Source of the DNA: Aplysia californica
Taxonomy: Eukaryota; Mollusca; Gastropoda; Aplysiida; Aplysiidae
Direction: 5' to 3'
DNA length: 25,055 nucleotides
Assembly (NCBI RefSeq): GCF_000002075.1
Contig: NW_004797580.1
Location: 453,077 to 478,131 of the forward strand
A program made the translations under genes and the position numbers. Positions 10,591 through 19,480 of this stretch are shown piece after piece (position 1 is the first letter of the stretch; each line of letters begins with the position of its first letter). The notes beneath the pieces are model-generated. The model searched no databases, was not told the DNA's origin, and was given only the letters and a program-made list of their open reading frames with translations.

Positions 10591-10789
10591 ATTCGGTTCT
10601 TGCAACATTCCAGCAGGTCAGTGAAGACTCAATTGTTTATTCATTCATGTATCTATTTATTTTTTTAAAATATTTATTTATTTTTTTCCGTTCTCGCAAC
10701 TTTCCAGTAGGTCAGTGAAGACTCGATATTTTTTAAAATTCCGTTCTCGGGAACATAACTAAGGGCGAAGCGCCGAACCATTACACCAC
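10591..10789 (-). repeat. Laddered repeat block with tRNA-like end
   Basis: A 40-bp phrase, CGGTTCTTGCAAC then CCAGCAGGTCAGTGAAG, is present at 10591-10630 and again at 10685-10724, with the first half once more at about 10738-10757. The spacers are TTTA-rich. The block ends at 10763-10789 in GGGCGAAGCGCC then GAACCATTACACCAC; reversed, this reads GTGGTGTAATGGTTC, like a tRNA A box with a small GGCG/CGCC hairpin. It could be a rearranged SINE-type element in minus orientation. No clear B box was found. Confidence 0.5.
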
Positions 10790-10987
10790 AGACATCGATT
10801 CGTCGACGAGCTTTTTGTTAGACCCAATTTGGAATTGGATCTAGCGTCCTCCTATCGACTTCTGGTTGTACTTAATCAACACCTTCAATAGACTAGTCTG
10901 GATAATTAATCAAACCAACCCTCATTTCTGTTGCCACTCGCCAACGCCTCCGCAGGTTGACAAGAGATGGGGCCAAGCCTTTTATTT

Positions 10988-11030
10988 ATAGATAGATAGA
11001 TAGATAGATAGATCGATAGATAGATCGATC

Positions 11031-11088
<58 letters not shown>

Positions 11089-11089
11089 A
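10988..11089. repeat. (GATA)n microsatellite with GATC variants
   Basis: GATA units with three to four GATC variants clustered in the first half (11012-11032), then pure GATA. It is the reverse complement type of the 9399-9822 tract. Confidence 0.97.
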
Positions 11090-11129
11090 ATCACTTTTGC
11101 GATAGTTGGAACCTTACTAATAAATAGCT

Positions 11130-11847
11130 TTGGATAACACAAACAACATGAACTACCACAAAAGCAACAGTAACACCAACGCCACCACTTCCACCACTGT
11201 CACCACCACTACCTTTATCCCCACCATGAGCGCCACCACTATCACCACCACTACCATTAGCACACCCATCGGTACCGCCACTATCACCACCATCTCAACT
11301 ACCACCATCAGTACAACCACCACTACCACCACCACATCCACCACCACTATCATCCCAACTACCTTTACCACCACCATCGGTACCACCACGACCACCACCA
11401 TCTCAACTACTGCCATCGGTACAACCACCACCACCACGGCCACCACCACTATCACCGCCACCATCGCCCCCTTGGTCACCACCACCACCAATAACAACAG
11501 CAATAATGACAACGACAATGACAACAACAACAAAAAATACCAACAGCTCGACAACAACAACAACAACAACAACAACAGCAGCAGCAGTGGCATCTCTTCA
11601 GTGAGGATTAAGGGAGGTTGGACTGCCTCACCCGCTACCCAAGAGAGGCGAAGGCTCTGGCGAAGAGCACGCTCTTCTGGGCTCCAGACATTTCAAACGG
11701 ATAGGCTACCACACACACACACAACAACAACAACAGCAAGACAAGTACAATATAAACAGCATAACAACTACTTGAAAAAGGCACACCACCACGTGATAAC
11801 AATGAAAACGAGGACGAAAGCAACACCAGTGAAAACAGCCACTGAGA

Positions 11848-11879
<32 letters not shown>

Positions 11880-11984
11880 CCACAAAGGCAGCAACTGGAA
11901 CAAAAGCGCCGACAAGAACAAAGACGCCCAACCCTCGGCGCGCTCCAGACTGATCATCCACTGAGTTACTTTCCCATTCTGTGA
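11130..11984 (+). repeat. AC-rich low-complexity block (CCA, CAA, CAG tracts)
   Basis: It consists of degenerate CCA/ACT triplets (about 11175-11490), CAA and GCA triplets (11500-11590), mixed sequence (11590-11710), CA/CAA (11710-11745) and pure CAG (11847-11875). The plus strand is almost free of T, so an 855-bp frame stays open trivially and would read Thr-rich, then Asn-rich. The mixed 11590-11710 stretch includes the palindrome GAAGAGC-AC-GCTCTTC. I do not call a gene: there is no promoter, signal peptide or domain. A Thr-rich secreted protein exon cannot be wholly excluded. Confidence 0.85.
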
Positions 11985-13243
11985 TAGTAATGTCCCTTTA
12001 TTGCCACTCCAAAATAAACTGCCGTGCCATCCTGCATGTCGCAGCTTTTATCCAGGGCGAAAGATGGAAATGGGTCCATCAAATCCCCGCTGACGTCAGA
12101 CAAAAATGTTTCACGACCTGATGGAAGAAAAGAAAGCACCGTTATTGGATTGGTTTTGTTTTTTTATTCAATGTTTTGGCAGGTTTGTTGGAGGGTTTTT
12201 TTCTTTCTAGCTAATGCCAGACATTCGTCAGATTCTGTGACGCAGAGTTATTGTTATGGGGATGCAGTTATATGAACTGTAGCAGATTGAGGTTAATGTT
12301 TTGTCAGAAGTGCATAGTGGATATTCAGTGTATTACTGCGGTTAGAGGTCTGTTGGAACAATTGTGCAGATAAGCATTTCATTTAGAATCCTCCTACTAC
12401 CAGAAGCAGCACCCAATTTGACATTTCTCCTGTAAAACTGAACCTTGAGTGTTGGTGTGAAGTTTGGATGAAGATAAAGACAGTATAGGTAAAGACAATA
12501 TGAACACAAATCGTTATGTCAGGTTGTTAAGAAAAGTGGCGTTTCTGTGGCTGTTTAGAGTGTCTAGGAAAAAAAACAAATAAAAATTTTGGAAAAACAG
12601 ACGCGTCTACAAAGGTACGACCCGGAGTCAGAAAAGAGTAGACAGTATATTTTAAATATTAACACCACCACCACTACCATCATTACCCCCACCCCTATTT
12701 GGAGTTGGTAACTCTTCTTAAAGAAGAAAATAAAAGTTTTTGGAGCTCCCAAACTTGTTCCTGTCGATGGTTGGCGTTCATGTGTACTTTACACACCCAT
12801 GGTAACCTACATTGATTTGAAAATGTGTGAAGGCCAATTCAAAAGGACTAAAGAATGAAAATAATGTATACTAATAAAAGTGATTTTAACTGTTCTGGGG
12901 TACAAAGAACAGAGTAATTTGAAAATGAGCTTCACAGTTTCGCTTATCTCAACAGTCTTGAGCCTCGAATTGACAGTTATGCACTATAATATCTCCTAGC
13001 ACATTATTATTTATTCTCTATGTAGACAACATCAAGGCTCGGTGTTGTGAATGTAGTTCTATCGTGCAATCAAGTCTTCACAAAGTCTCCTTTCATGTTA
13101 AATCGAATTTTTCTGTTACCTTAATCTTTTCCCCATATTTTTTACAGTGAATATAGAGCAGAAAAGGAGTGGGAGGGAGGGGACGGGGAGGTAGAGAGGG
13201 ACATGTTCATGGAAAACTGTGCTGGGTGTTCTTTATGCATATT
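11985..13243. other. Long spacer, nothing recognised
   Basis: About 1.26 kb. A perfect TGACGTCA (cAMP-response-element-like octamer) lies at 12091-12098 within a short open stretch (12024-12275 plus), but one such site is expected by chance at this scale. A short CCA patch lies at 12661-12680. No gene or repeat is supported. Confidence 0.5.
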
Positions 13244-13418
13244 ATGTTGACCAGGAAAGACCTGGCTGAATGGGTTTAAAAAAGGTTCTGGAGCAACATA
13301 ACATATCTATCACAGACGCTACACACCTAGCACAGCACCGAAACTTGCACCTCCCCTCGACATCCTAAGGATACCAGAGGAAGGAAAAAGTATAGGTAAA
13401 AGTAAATGTTGACCAGGA
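13244..13418 (+). mobile_element. 5'-truncated LINE 3' end with 13-bp target duplication
   Basis: The body 13257-13405 matches the LINE 3' end at 6024-6210 (AAGACCTGGCTG, ACATAACATATCTATCACAG, CACCGAAACTTGC, CTCGACATCCTAAGGAT, then an AAAGT-type tail). It is flanked by the perfect 13-mer ATGTTGACCAGGA at 13244-13256 and 13406-13418. Part of the left copy could overlap element sequence by microhomology. Only about 150 bp of element remains, so this is a dead-on-arrival insertion. The clean duplication suggests it is not very old. Confidence 0.82.
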
Positions 13419-13454
13419 TGGATTAACAAGTTGTTTTGTTTGGGGGGGGTTTGG

Positions 13455-13823
13455 NNNNNNNNNNNNNNNNNNNNNNNNNNNNNNNNNNNNNNNNNNNNNN
13501 NNNNNNNNNNNNNNNNNNNNNNNNNNNNNNNNNNNNNNNNNNNNNNNNNNNNNNNNNNNNNNNNNNNNNNNNNNNNNNNNNNNNNNNNNNNNNNNNNNNN
13601 NNNNNNNNNNNNNNNNNNNNNNNNNNNNNNNNNNNNNNNNNNNNNNNNNNNNNNNNNNNNNNNNNNNNNNNNNNNNNNNNNNNNNNNNNNNNNNNNNNNN
13701 NNNNNNNNNNNNNNNNNNNNNNNNNNNNNNNNNNNNNNNNNNNNNNNNNNNNNNNNNNNNNNNNNNNNNNNNNNNNNNNNNNNNNNNNNNNNNNNNNNNN
13801 NNNNNNNNNNNNNNNNNNNNNNN
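13455..13823. other. Assembly gap (369 Ns)
   Basis: The run of N is flanked on the left by T/G-rich sequence (TTGTTTTGTTTGGGGGGGG) and on the right by C/A-rich sequence (CACACACACACACA, CAAAAAAAAAC). All open frames across it are meaningless. The flanks suggest a low-complexity tract that failed to assemble. Confidence 0.99.
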
Positions 13824-14081
13824 CACACACACACACAAATAAAAACCACCCAAAACACACCAAAAAAAAACAAAGACAAAAACAAAAACAGATAAAACCC
13901 CCACTGTCTCTCCCTAAATAAAACGATTTCACTGGACCAATAACAAGGAAGGATTTCCTTTACCAAAACAACATAATTATTTCGTTTAGATTTAACTAAC
14001 AACAACTGGATCACTTAATCCACCCCCCTCCTAAAAAAAACAAAAAAACAACAAAAACACAGAACAGGAAAAAATTTTAAT

Positions 14082-14113
<32 letters not shown>

Positions 14114-14187
14114 TTATACACACACATACACACACATATACACACACATACACACACACGCACACACGCACACACGCACACACTCAC
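13824..14187. repeat. AC-rich low complexity with (CA)n/(TA)n tract
   Basis: A short CA run abuts the gap, then A/C-rich sequence with CAAAAA-type runs. A clear CA/TA/CA tract occupies 14082-14186 with CATA and CGCA variants. Confidence 0.9.
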
Positions 14188-14465
14188 AAAAAGACCATCA
14201 CCAGTACTACCCTCCCTTTCCAATACCAGCATACTCACGCTTCCTGTTTGATCGTTCAAGCAGGAAGTGCCCCTGTGTGTTTTAAACTGTTTTATTGAAC
14301 TCATTAACATTGGTCTGAATCCACGAGAAACACGCCCCGTTCCTTTTCTCCCCCTAAGTTTTACTATGTCAGCCGGCCAACAATATTGCGCAGTAGGCAA
14401 GGACCATCATCTGCCACGTGGGGATTTGAAGTGCTCTGCTTTATCAAATGATTGGAATAATAATT
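14188..14465. other. Non-coding spacer, nothing recognised
   Basis: Unique sequence of moderate GC. Short open frames on both strands show no coding character. Confidence 0.5.
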
Positions 14466-14554
14466 AGAAGAAGAAGAAAAAGAAGAAGAAAAAGAAGAAG
14501 AAGAAGAAGAAGAAGAAGAAGAAGAAGAAGAAGAAGAAGAAGAAGAAGAAGAAG

Positions 14555-14604
<50 letters not shown>

Positions 14605-14605
14605 C
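14466..14605. repeat. (GAA)n then (CAA)n tract
   Basis: GAA/AGAAAA units (14466-14555) switch abruptly to pure CAA (14556-14605). The CAA end joins TGCATTTATATAACGC, a phrase that looks like the reversed 3' end of a tRNA-type SINE (GCGTTATATAAATGCA followed by a GTT tail), so the tract may partly be a retroposon tail. Confidence 0.95.
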
Positions 14606-14905
14606 TGCATTTATATAACGCACAGACTTTCTCTACAGCATACTACCCTATTTTATTTATGTCTTACGGAACGTTCGCCTCAGTAACAACAAAAAGGGAC
14701 AACTGTAAGCAAGCTTGTTTGAGACAGGTCAATATTATAAGAATGGACTTTCGCCCCTGGTGCTTTGCTGAGCCGGGAATGTTGTCAGGTTTTGGTGAAA
14801 TCAATCGACTTGGTCGATGAATTGACGTTTTACAGCTACAAAAATTGTAAGATTGTCTGAAGTCTTGCTCTAGGGTTGTATTGTTTTACCTGGGTGGAGC
14901 TTAAG
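14606..14905. other. Non-coding spacer
   Basis: The first 20-30 bp (TGCATTTATATAACGCACAG) may be a minus-strand SINE 3' end. The remainder is unique sequence with no recognised feature. Confidence 0.4.
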
Positions 14906-14966
14906 AACACACGCGCACATAGATACACGCACACACACACACACAAACATGGACACACGTGCAAAC

Positions 14967-15007
<41 letters not shown>

Positions 15008-15232
15008 ACAAATTCACACACACATAAACACACACAAACACACAAATATAGACACACGTGCAAACAAACACACACACATACACGAACAAATACATACAAT
15101 ATACATACAAACACACACACGTGTGCACACACATATGCACACATACACTAAACACACAAACGCACGCGCACACACATATGCACACACTGACATACACTTA
15201 CACGTTCACACACGAGCACGCTCACGCACACG

Positions 15233-15306
<74 letters not shown>

Positions 15307-15346
15307 CACACATACTTACTGAAACACACACATAAACATACACAAT

Positions 15347-15403
<57 letters not shown>

Positions 15404-15450
15404 GCACGCACAGACACAAACACACATGCACGTTGGCACACAAACACACG
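14906..15450. repeat. Compound (CA)n / (TC)n / (CA)n tract, 545 bp
   Basis: Degenerate CA units with CGCA, CATA and CAAA variants (14906-15235), a pure TC run (15236-15300), then degenerate and pure CA (15305-15398) ending in CGTGCGCGCACG. A roughly 110-bp internal period is visible: GACACACGTGCAAACAAA appears at about 14951 and again at about 15051. The frames reading HTHT and CVCV are artefacts. Confidence 0.97.
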
Positions 15451-16510
15451 GGCGAGCTACAAGCATAGTAAATATTTGAAATATCTACAACACAAAGACG
15501 GCCATTGCCAGTTTATGTGAACCGTAACATAGAAACCAGCACCAACAAAGCTATGCTTTATTCACAATAGAAAAACAGTCTACCCTCAAAAAAGCTAATC
15601 TCGTTTCGAGTCAGCGTGTGGCATGCTGTGCCAGAATGAATAAATGAATGTAATATAGCTACTTGACCTGCAGTGCAGAACATGATTTACGCATTACAAA
15701 CTTAGAGAGGACTCTGGAAGTCGCAAAATAAGAATACAACGGAAATCACACGTACATCGCAGTTTTCATTCTCACATTAAAACACAGACAGACGCGTACA
15801 AAGTGACAACATTACACGCCCACGTACATGCAAAAGCAAACTTTTCCTAGGAAATACCCATACACACTCGCAACGAGAGAGAAGGAACGGGAGAGAAAAC
15901 AGGGACATTGTTGCTAAAATTCGCAAACACGTACATTGTTATTCATACACCCATGCAAACATACGAACACTCAATCTCCCGCAAACACATACTCTTGCGT
16001 GTTAAGATCACTCATGGCATAGGACAGAAAAGCAGGTATCCAAACAGATAAAAAGGAAGTCGTGGGAGGGGGGGAGGGGGGTTGTTGAATCGCATCAAAT
16101 AAACACCCTTTGTGAGGCAAGTTTTGAAATATAAACTCGCTAAAATATTGAAAGCATCAGATAAACTACGACTGTTAGATCTAAACTGCGACTGTCAATA
16201 GTTGGATGGCAAGATAACTGCAAGCATGAAACAAAGCTTGTTCGTGCTTTGACCAAAACAGCGAAACCCTTGATATAATCTCCAAGCTCTCCATTCAGAG
16301 CGTTCACCCATGGGCGTGTTCGGAAACGACCACTGTTTTCTTTTCCTTTGGATTTGCCCTGCTTTGGTATGAGTAAAAAAAAACCCCCACAAAAAACAAA
16401 AAATTACATAACAGAGACGTCATTCCGAATGCGCTTCTCTACCCTTAGGGTTAAGAGTTAGCAAGCAGAGGGAAGAAGAGAAAGTGGTGAGACAATTCGC
16501 GAAAGCAAAT
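15451..16510. other. Non-coding spacer, nothing recognised
   Basis: About 1.06 kb with scattered short CA runs and a G-rich patch at 16065-16082. No open frame or family match. Confidence 0.5.
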
Positions 16511-16944
16511 GTGAGGCAGCGTGGTGGAATCAGGACCTCGTCAAAATAATCAAAGTGAAGAAACTTGCATTTTTCAGCAGGTTTGTGAATTTTATCAAAT
16601 TTTTGTTTTTAAGCTCAATACCTTTCATGGCCACTAAAGAACTCATTTCTGTGTGGATTTTTCTGAAAAACGTTGATCAAAGGTACCCAAAAAAAACTTT
16701 TTCAGTTACCACGGACTCTTAAGCTAGGGAAATAACTAATCTTTGGCGGCCATTTTCTCAATAATTTTACCTCTGAAAACAGGTGACCCCCACCTCCTTC
16801 ATTCGCAAATATCTCCACTTGTATTTAAGATAAATGGATATTTTTCTCATCCAAATAAAGACAAGTGAACAAGCTCTAAGATGATACCAATAACTCTACA
16901 TGCCCAACAATTGACGAGAGCCTGATTCCACCACGTTGCCTCAC
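16511..16944 (-). mobile_element. TIR element family A, copy 2 (best preserved)
   Basis: A 434-bp unit has 32-bp terminal inverted repeats. The left end opens GTGAGGCAGCGTGGTGG, then AATCAGG and CCTCGTC; the right end is the reverse complement with about four mismatches (GACGAGAGCCTGATTCC, then ACCACGTTGCCTCAC). A perfect 4-bp direct repeat AAAT flanks it (16507-16510 and 16945-16948), the likely target duplication. There is no open frame longer than chance, so it is non-autonomous. It is inverted relative to the copies at 313 and 17220. The transposase superfamily cannot be told from these ends. Confidence 0.88.
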
Positions 16945-17219
16945 AAATATTCCGTGTTTGAGTAAGAACGTTGATGTTTATGTACGTTATTCCTTGACTG
17001 AAAGGGTTGCGATTTCTGCTGGTTTTATTGAGTCTTTATATAATAATACCCCCCCCCCTCACCACGTTGAAATAAGGTAAGCAGGGGTTTCCATAAAGGT
17101 ATAATTGTAGCCATGTTTACTCCTGTCCACACAGTTTTGGTCATTTGGGCGACGGGCCCTATCTGTCCAGACCAACGCGACCAACATCCCAGAAGAGGTA
17201 CTATTTTTTGAGAAATTGC
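16945..17219. other. Spacer between two inverted family A copies
   Basis: About 275 bp of unique sequence includes a C run at 17050-17058. Nothing is recognised. Confidence 0.5.
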
Positions 17220-17643
17220 CTACTTGATAATCGAAATCAGGGGCTCAATACGTTTTGACCATGTTGAGTTATTGGTATCATCTTAAAGCTTGTTCATTTG
17301 TCTTGCCTTCGAAGAATAAAAACACCCACTTATCTTGAACAGAAGTCAGATATTCGCAATTGAAAGAGGTGGAGGTCGCCTTGTTTTAGAGGTTAAATTA
17401 GCGAAAGCCAGGGTTTGGTTATTTCCTTAGCTTGAGAGTCCGTGGTAACTAATAACTTACATTTTTGGGCCTTTAATCAACTTTTTTTCTGTAAAATATA
17501 CACAGGAATGTGTTCTTGAATGGACATTAAAGATGTTAACCCCTCCCAAAAAAATTGATTAAAAAGACCAAACTGGTGGGAAAATGCCAATTTCTTCAAT
17601 TTCATTATTTTGACGAGCGCCTGATTTCACCACGCTGCCTCCC
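17220..17643 (+). mobile_element. TIR element family A, copy 3
   Basis: Reading inward from the left it carries GAAATCAGGGGCTC, then GAGTTATTGGTATCATCTTA and AAGCTTGTTCATTTGTCTT, the reverse complement of the right part of 16511-16944. The right end is TTTTGACGAGCGCCTGATTT then CACCACGCTGCCTC, a good copy of the terminus. The left terminus is eroded, so its boundary is approximate. Interior similarity to the other copies is clear but moderate. Non-coding. Confidence 0.82.
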
Positions 17644-17880
17644 ATATTTCTTCCCTCCTTCACCTTCTGCAGGCAAACAATTGTCTTTTCTTCTTCTCGG
17701 CGCTAAATAAATCAATACCTTGATAAAACGAAAACTCAATAACAGCCACTGTGCCGTATCTGTTAATGAACTTGCCAATAAGCAAACACAGGACAGCAAG
17801 AGAACAACATGCCCACGCACTGCAAGCATTTTTGTTTCTTTGTTTAACGAAACTTTTCTCTGAACCCAGTACTCTGATGT

Positions 17881-18130
17881 GCGCAGTTAGCTCAGTGGGT
17901 GCCATGCTGGAGAGTGAAGTTGATAGTCCAGGTTCGAATCCCCGTCGAAGATTTTTTAATCATATATTAATTAGGAAGTCTCCATGATCATCTGTCCGCT
18001 TGGGTTGATCCTAAAGATGACGGATATTAGACCAGGAAGTCGCGCCTTAAATCACCATACACTGTTGAATGGTATTGAGAAACCGTACCTCTCGCACCAT
18101 ACACAGGCTCTGAATAGGAAGCTAAACATA
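17881..18130 (+). mobile_element. tRNA-like SINE head and possible body
   Basis: GCGCAGTTAGCTCAGTGGG at 17881-17899 is a good tRNA A-box region, and GGTTCGAATCC (17931-17941) is a near-consensus B box at the right distance. D-stem, T-stem and acceptor pairing are poor, so it is not a working tRNA gene. The arrangement fits a tRNA-derived SINE head distinct from the 5163/21184 family. The body and 3' end are guessed from the change to AT-rich sequence near 18130; there is no second copy here to define them. Confidence 0.5.
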
Positions 18131-18195
18131 ATGTCAGAAATATAATCAATGTGTGGACCTTTACTTTAGTTGCAAAAATCTTGCAAAACAGTAGT

Positions 18196-18345
18196 TTTGT
18201 TGTTGTTTTTTGGTTGGGTTTTTTTTTTTTGGGGGGGTGTTTGTTTCGGGTTGTTGGTTTTTGTTTGTTTGTTTGTTTGTTGTTGTTGTTGTGGGGGGGG
18301 GGGATTTTGGTTGGGGGTTTTTTGGGTGGGGAGGGGGAAGGGAAA
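18196..18345. repeat. G/T-rich low-complexity tract
   Basis: The plus strand is almost only G and T over 150 bp: T runs, GGGGGGG, TTTG tetramers (18262-18280), TTG triplets, a 12-G run near 18293 and several GGGG groups. Four or more G runs lie close together, so a G-quadruplex is possible on the plus strand. It ends about 70 bp upstream of the exon candidate. Confidence 0.9.
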
Positions 18346-18411
18346 TTTTAATGTCAGCTTTTAATCTTCTCGAATGGATCCAGCCAACATAGTTGTTGTT
18401 TTTTCTATAAG

Positions 18412-18543
18412 TTAATCAAGGTGTTCTTTGCCCAAGTAATCCAGTTGTGGATCACTTAGTTCTGCTGGCCCAGGACGTGGCAGAAAAGAGGGAGGGAGTG
18501 GTGGACTTATACGCTTTCTGGAACAAAAAGACCCAGTCCCCAG
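18412..18543 (+). CDS. Candidate internal coding exon, unknown protein
   Basis: A pyrimidine-rich tract (GTTGTTGTTTTTTCTATAAG) ends at an AG at 18410-18411. The next 132 bp are open in one frame and end in CCCCAG|GTAATC, a sound donor. The exon is 44 codons, phase 1 at both ends, so it can be skipped without shifting the frame. Third positions are rich in G/C (CTG CTG GCC CAG GAC GTG), unlike flanking DNA, and the peptide contains LVLLAQDVAEKREG and VVDLYAFWNKK, a soluble, helix-prone composition. An alternative acceptor is the CAG at 18442-18444. I do not recognise the protein, and no neighbouring exon is visible, so introns would be kilobases long. It could also be a transposon or pseudogene scrap. 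Confidence 0.45.
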
Positions 18544-19275
18544 GTAATCCTTTGAAATCTAATTTAAAGTGCAAACAAAATCTCGACGGAACCCAGTGTA
18601 TCAGTACTTGTGAAACCTTCACCACACACACACCTCACCCTACGCCCTTTCCAACTCTAATTCAAAGTGCAAACAAAAATCTTGACTGTTTCTGGAGGTT
18701 TCGGGGCGAAAGAAACCCAGGATGTAATATGACTTAGTTTCTGGATTTGACGTCTAGCCATGTCATCCAGTTCTTGGCAAATCGCCTCAGATACTGCTCT
18801 CATAGTTCAGCGGATTTGATGAGACAAGACCAGCATTAAGTTTTTCCACTTTATTTCTTTCAGAAATAAAATATTTTTAAATATAGTAGAGTATTCATTG
18901 AAAGTGATCTCTTCATTGAGAGAAGTTCTCCAATAAAACGACCCCTCCCCCCTCACACACACACACTTTTTCGCGTGCAAATTTCAAAAGGTATCTCGGG
19001 TGGACTTCCCGTTTGAACAAATTATATATTTATAATCAAGATTCTAATATTTGCTTATTTATAGCATTTTAGCACAGTAGGTGAGGTACCTTCAAATTAA
19101 TAGTTCAGTACTCGATAATTTCGTCTAATTGGAACACATTTGGGGTCCCAAAAGCTCTATAACCGTCTGTTTTGCATGTTATGCAAGGGTCATATACATT
19201 GCTTACGTGATTCTTCATCGCGAAGGGTATGAGTGTGATGGCTCAAATGGAAAGGGTGTTCTTGCCAGAATCTCC
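18544..19275. other. Spacer with a duplicated 30-bp phrase
   Basis: TCTAATT(T/C)AAAGTGCAAAC followed by AAAAATCT(C/T)GAC-type sequence occurs at 18556-18587 and 18656-18686, each followed within 45 bp by AACCCAG. This is a local duplication within the possible intron. The rest is AT-rich with a CA patch at 18957-18966. Confidence 0.6.
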
Positions 19276-19480
19276 GTCATAACATAACATAGCATAACAT
19301 AGCATAACACAGCATAGCACAGCATAACATAGCTTTTCATAGCATAACATAGCACAGCATGGTATGGCATAGCTCAAGATTACCCTACCCTATCCTGCCC
19401 TACTATTCCACGCCACGTCACGCTATGCCACGTCACGCCATGCCACGCCACGCCACGCCACGCCACGTCACGCTACTACA
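19276..19480. repeat. Compound pentanucleotide satellite
   Basis: Three 5-bp-period tracts follow one another: CATAA/CATAG with CACAG variants (19276-19375), a short TACCC group (19380-19405) and CCACG/CTATG/CCATG units (19410-19475). Base composition shifts from AT-rich to GC-rich while the 5-bp period is kept. Confidence 0.9.

Noticed and set aside
12091-12098. Perfect TGACGTCA regulatory site
   Set aside because: An 8-mer palindrome has a fair chance of occurring once in 25 kb, and there is no promoter or gene beside it.
13319-14014. Frames spanning the run of N
   Set aside because: Mostly undefined residues across an assembly gap; the ends are low-complexity.
14836-15468. Cys/Val-rich and His/Thr-rich frames
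   Set aside because: They are translations of CA/TG and TC repeats on both strands, with no unique protein sequence.
17881-17952. Functional tRNA gene
   Set aside because: A and B boxes are good, but D-stem, T-stem and acceptor pairing fail; a SINE head fits better.
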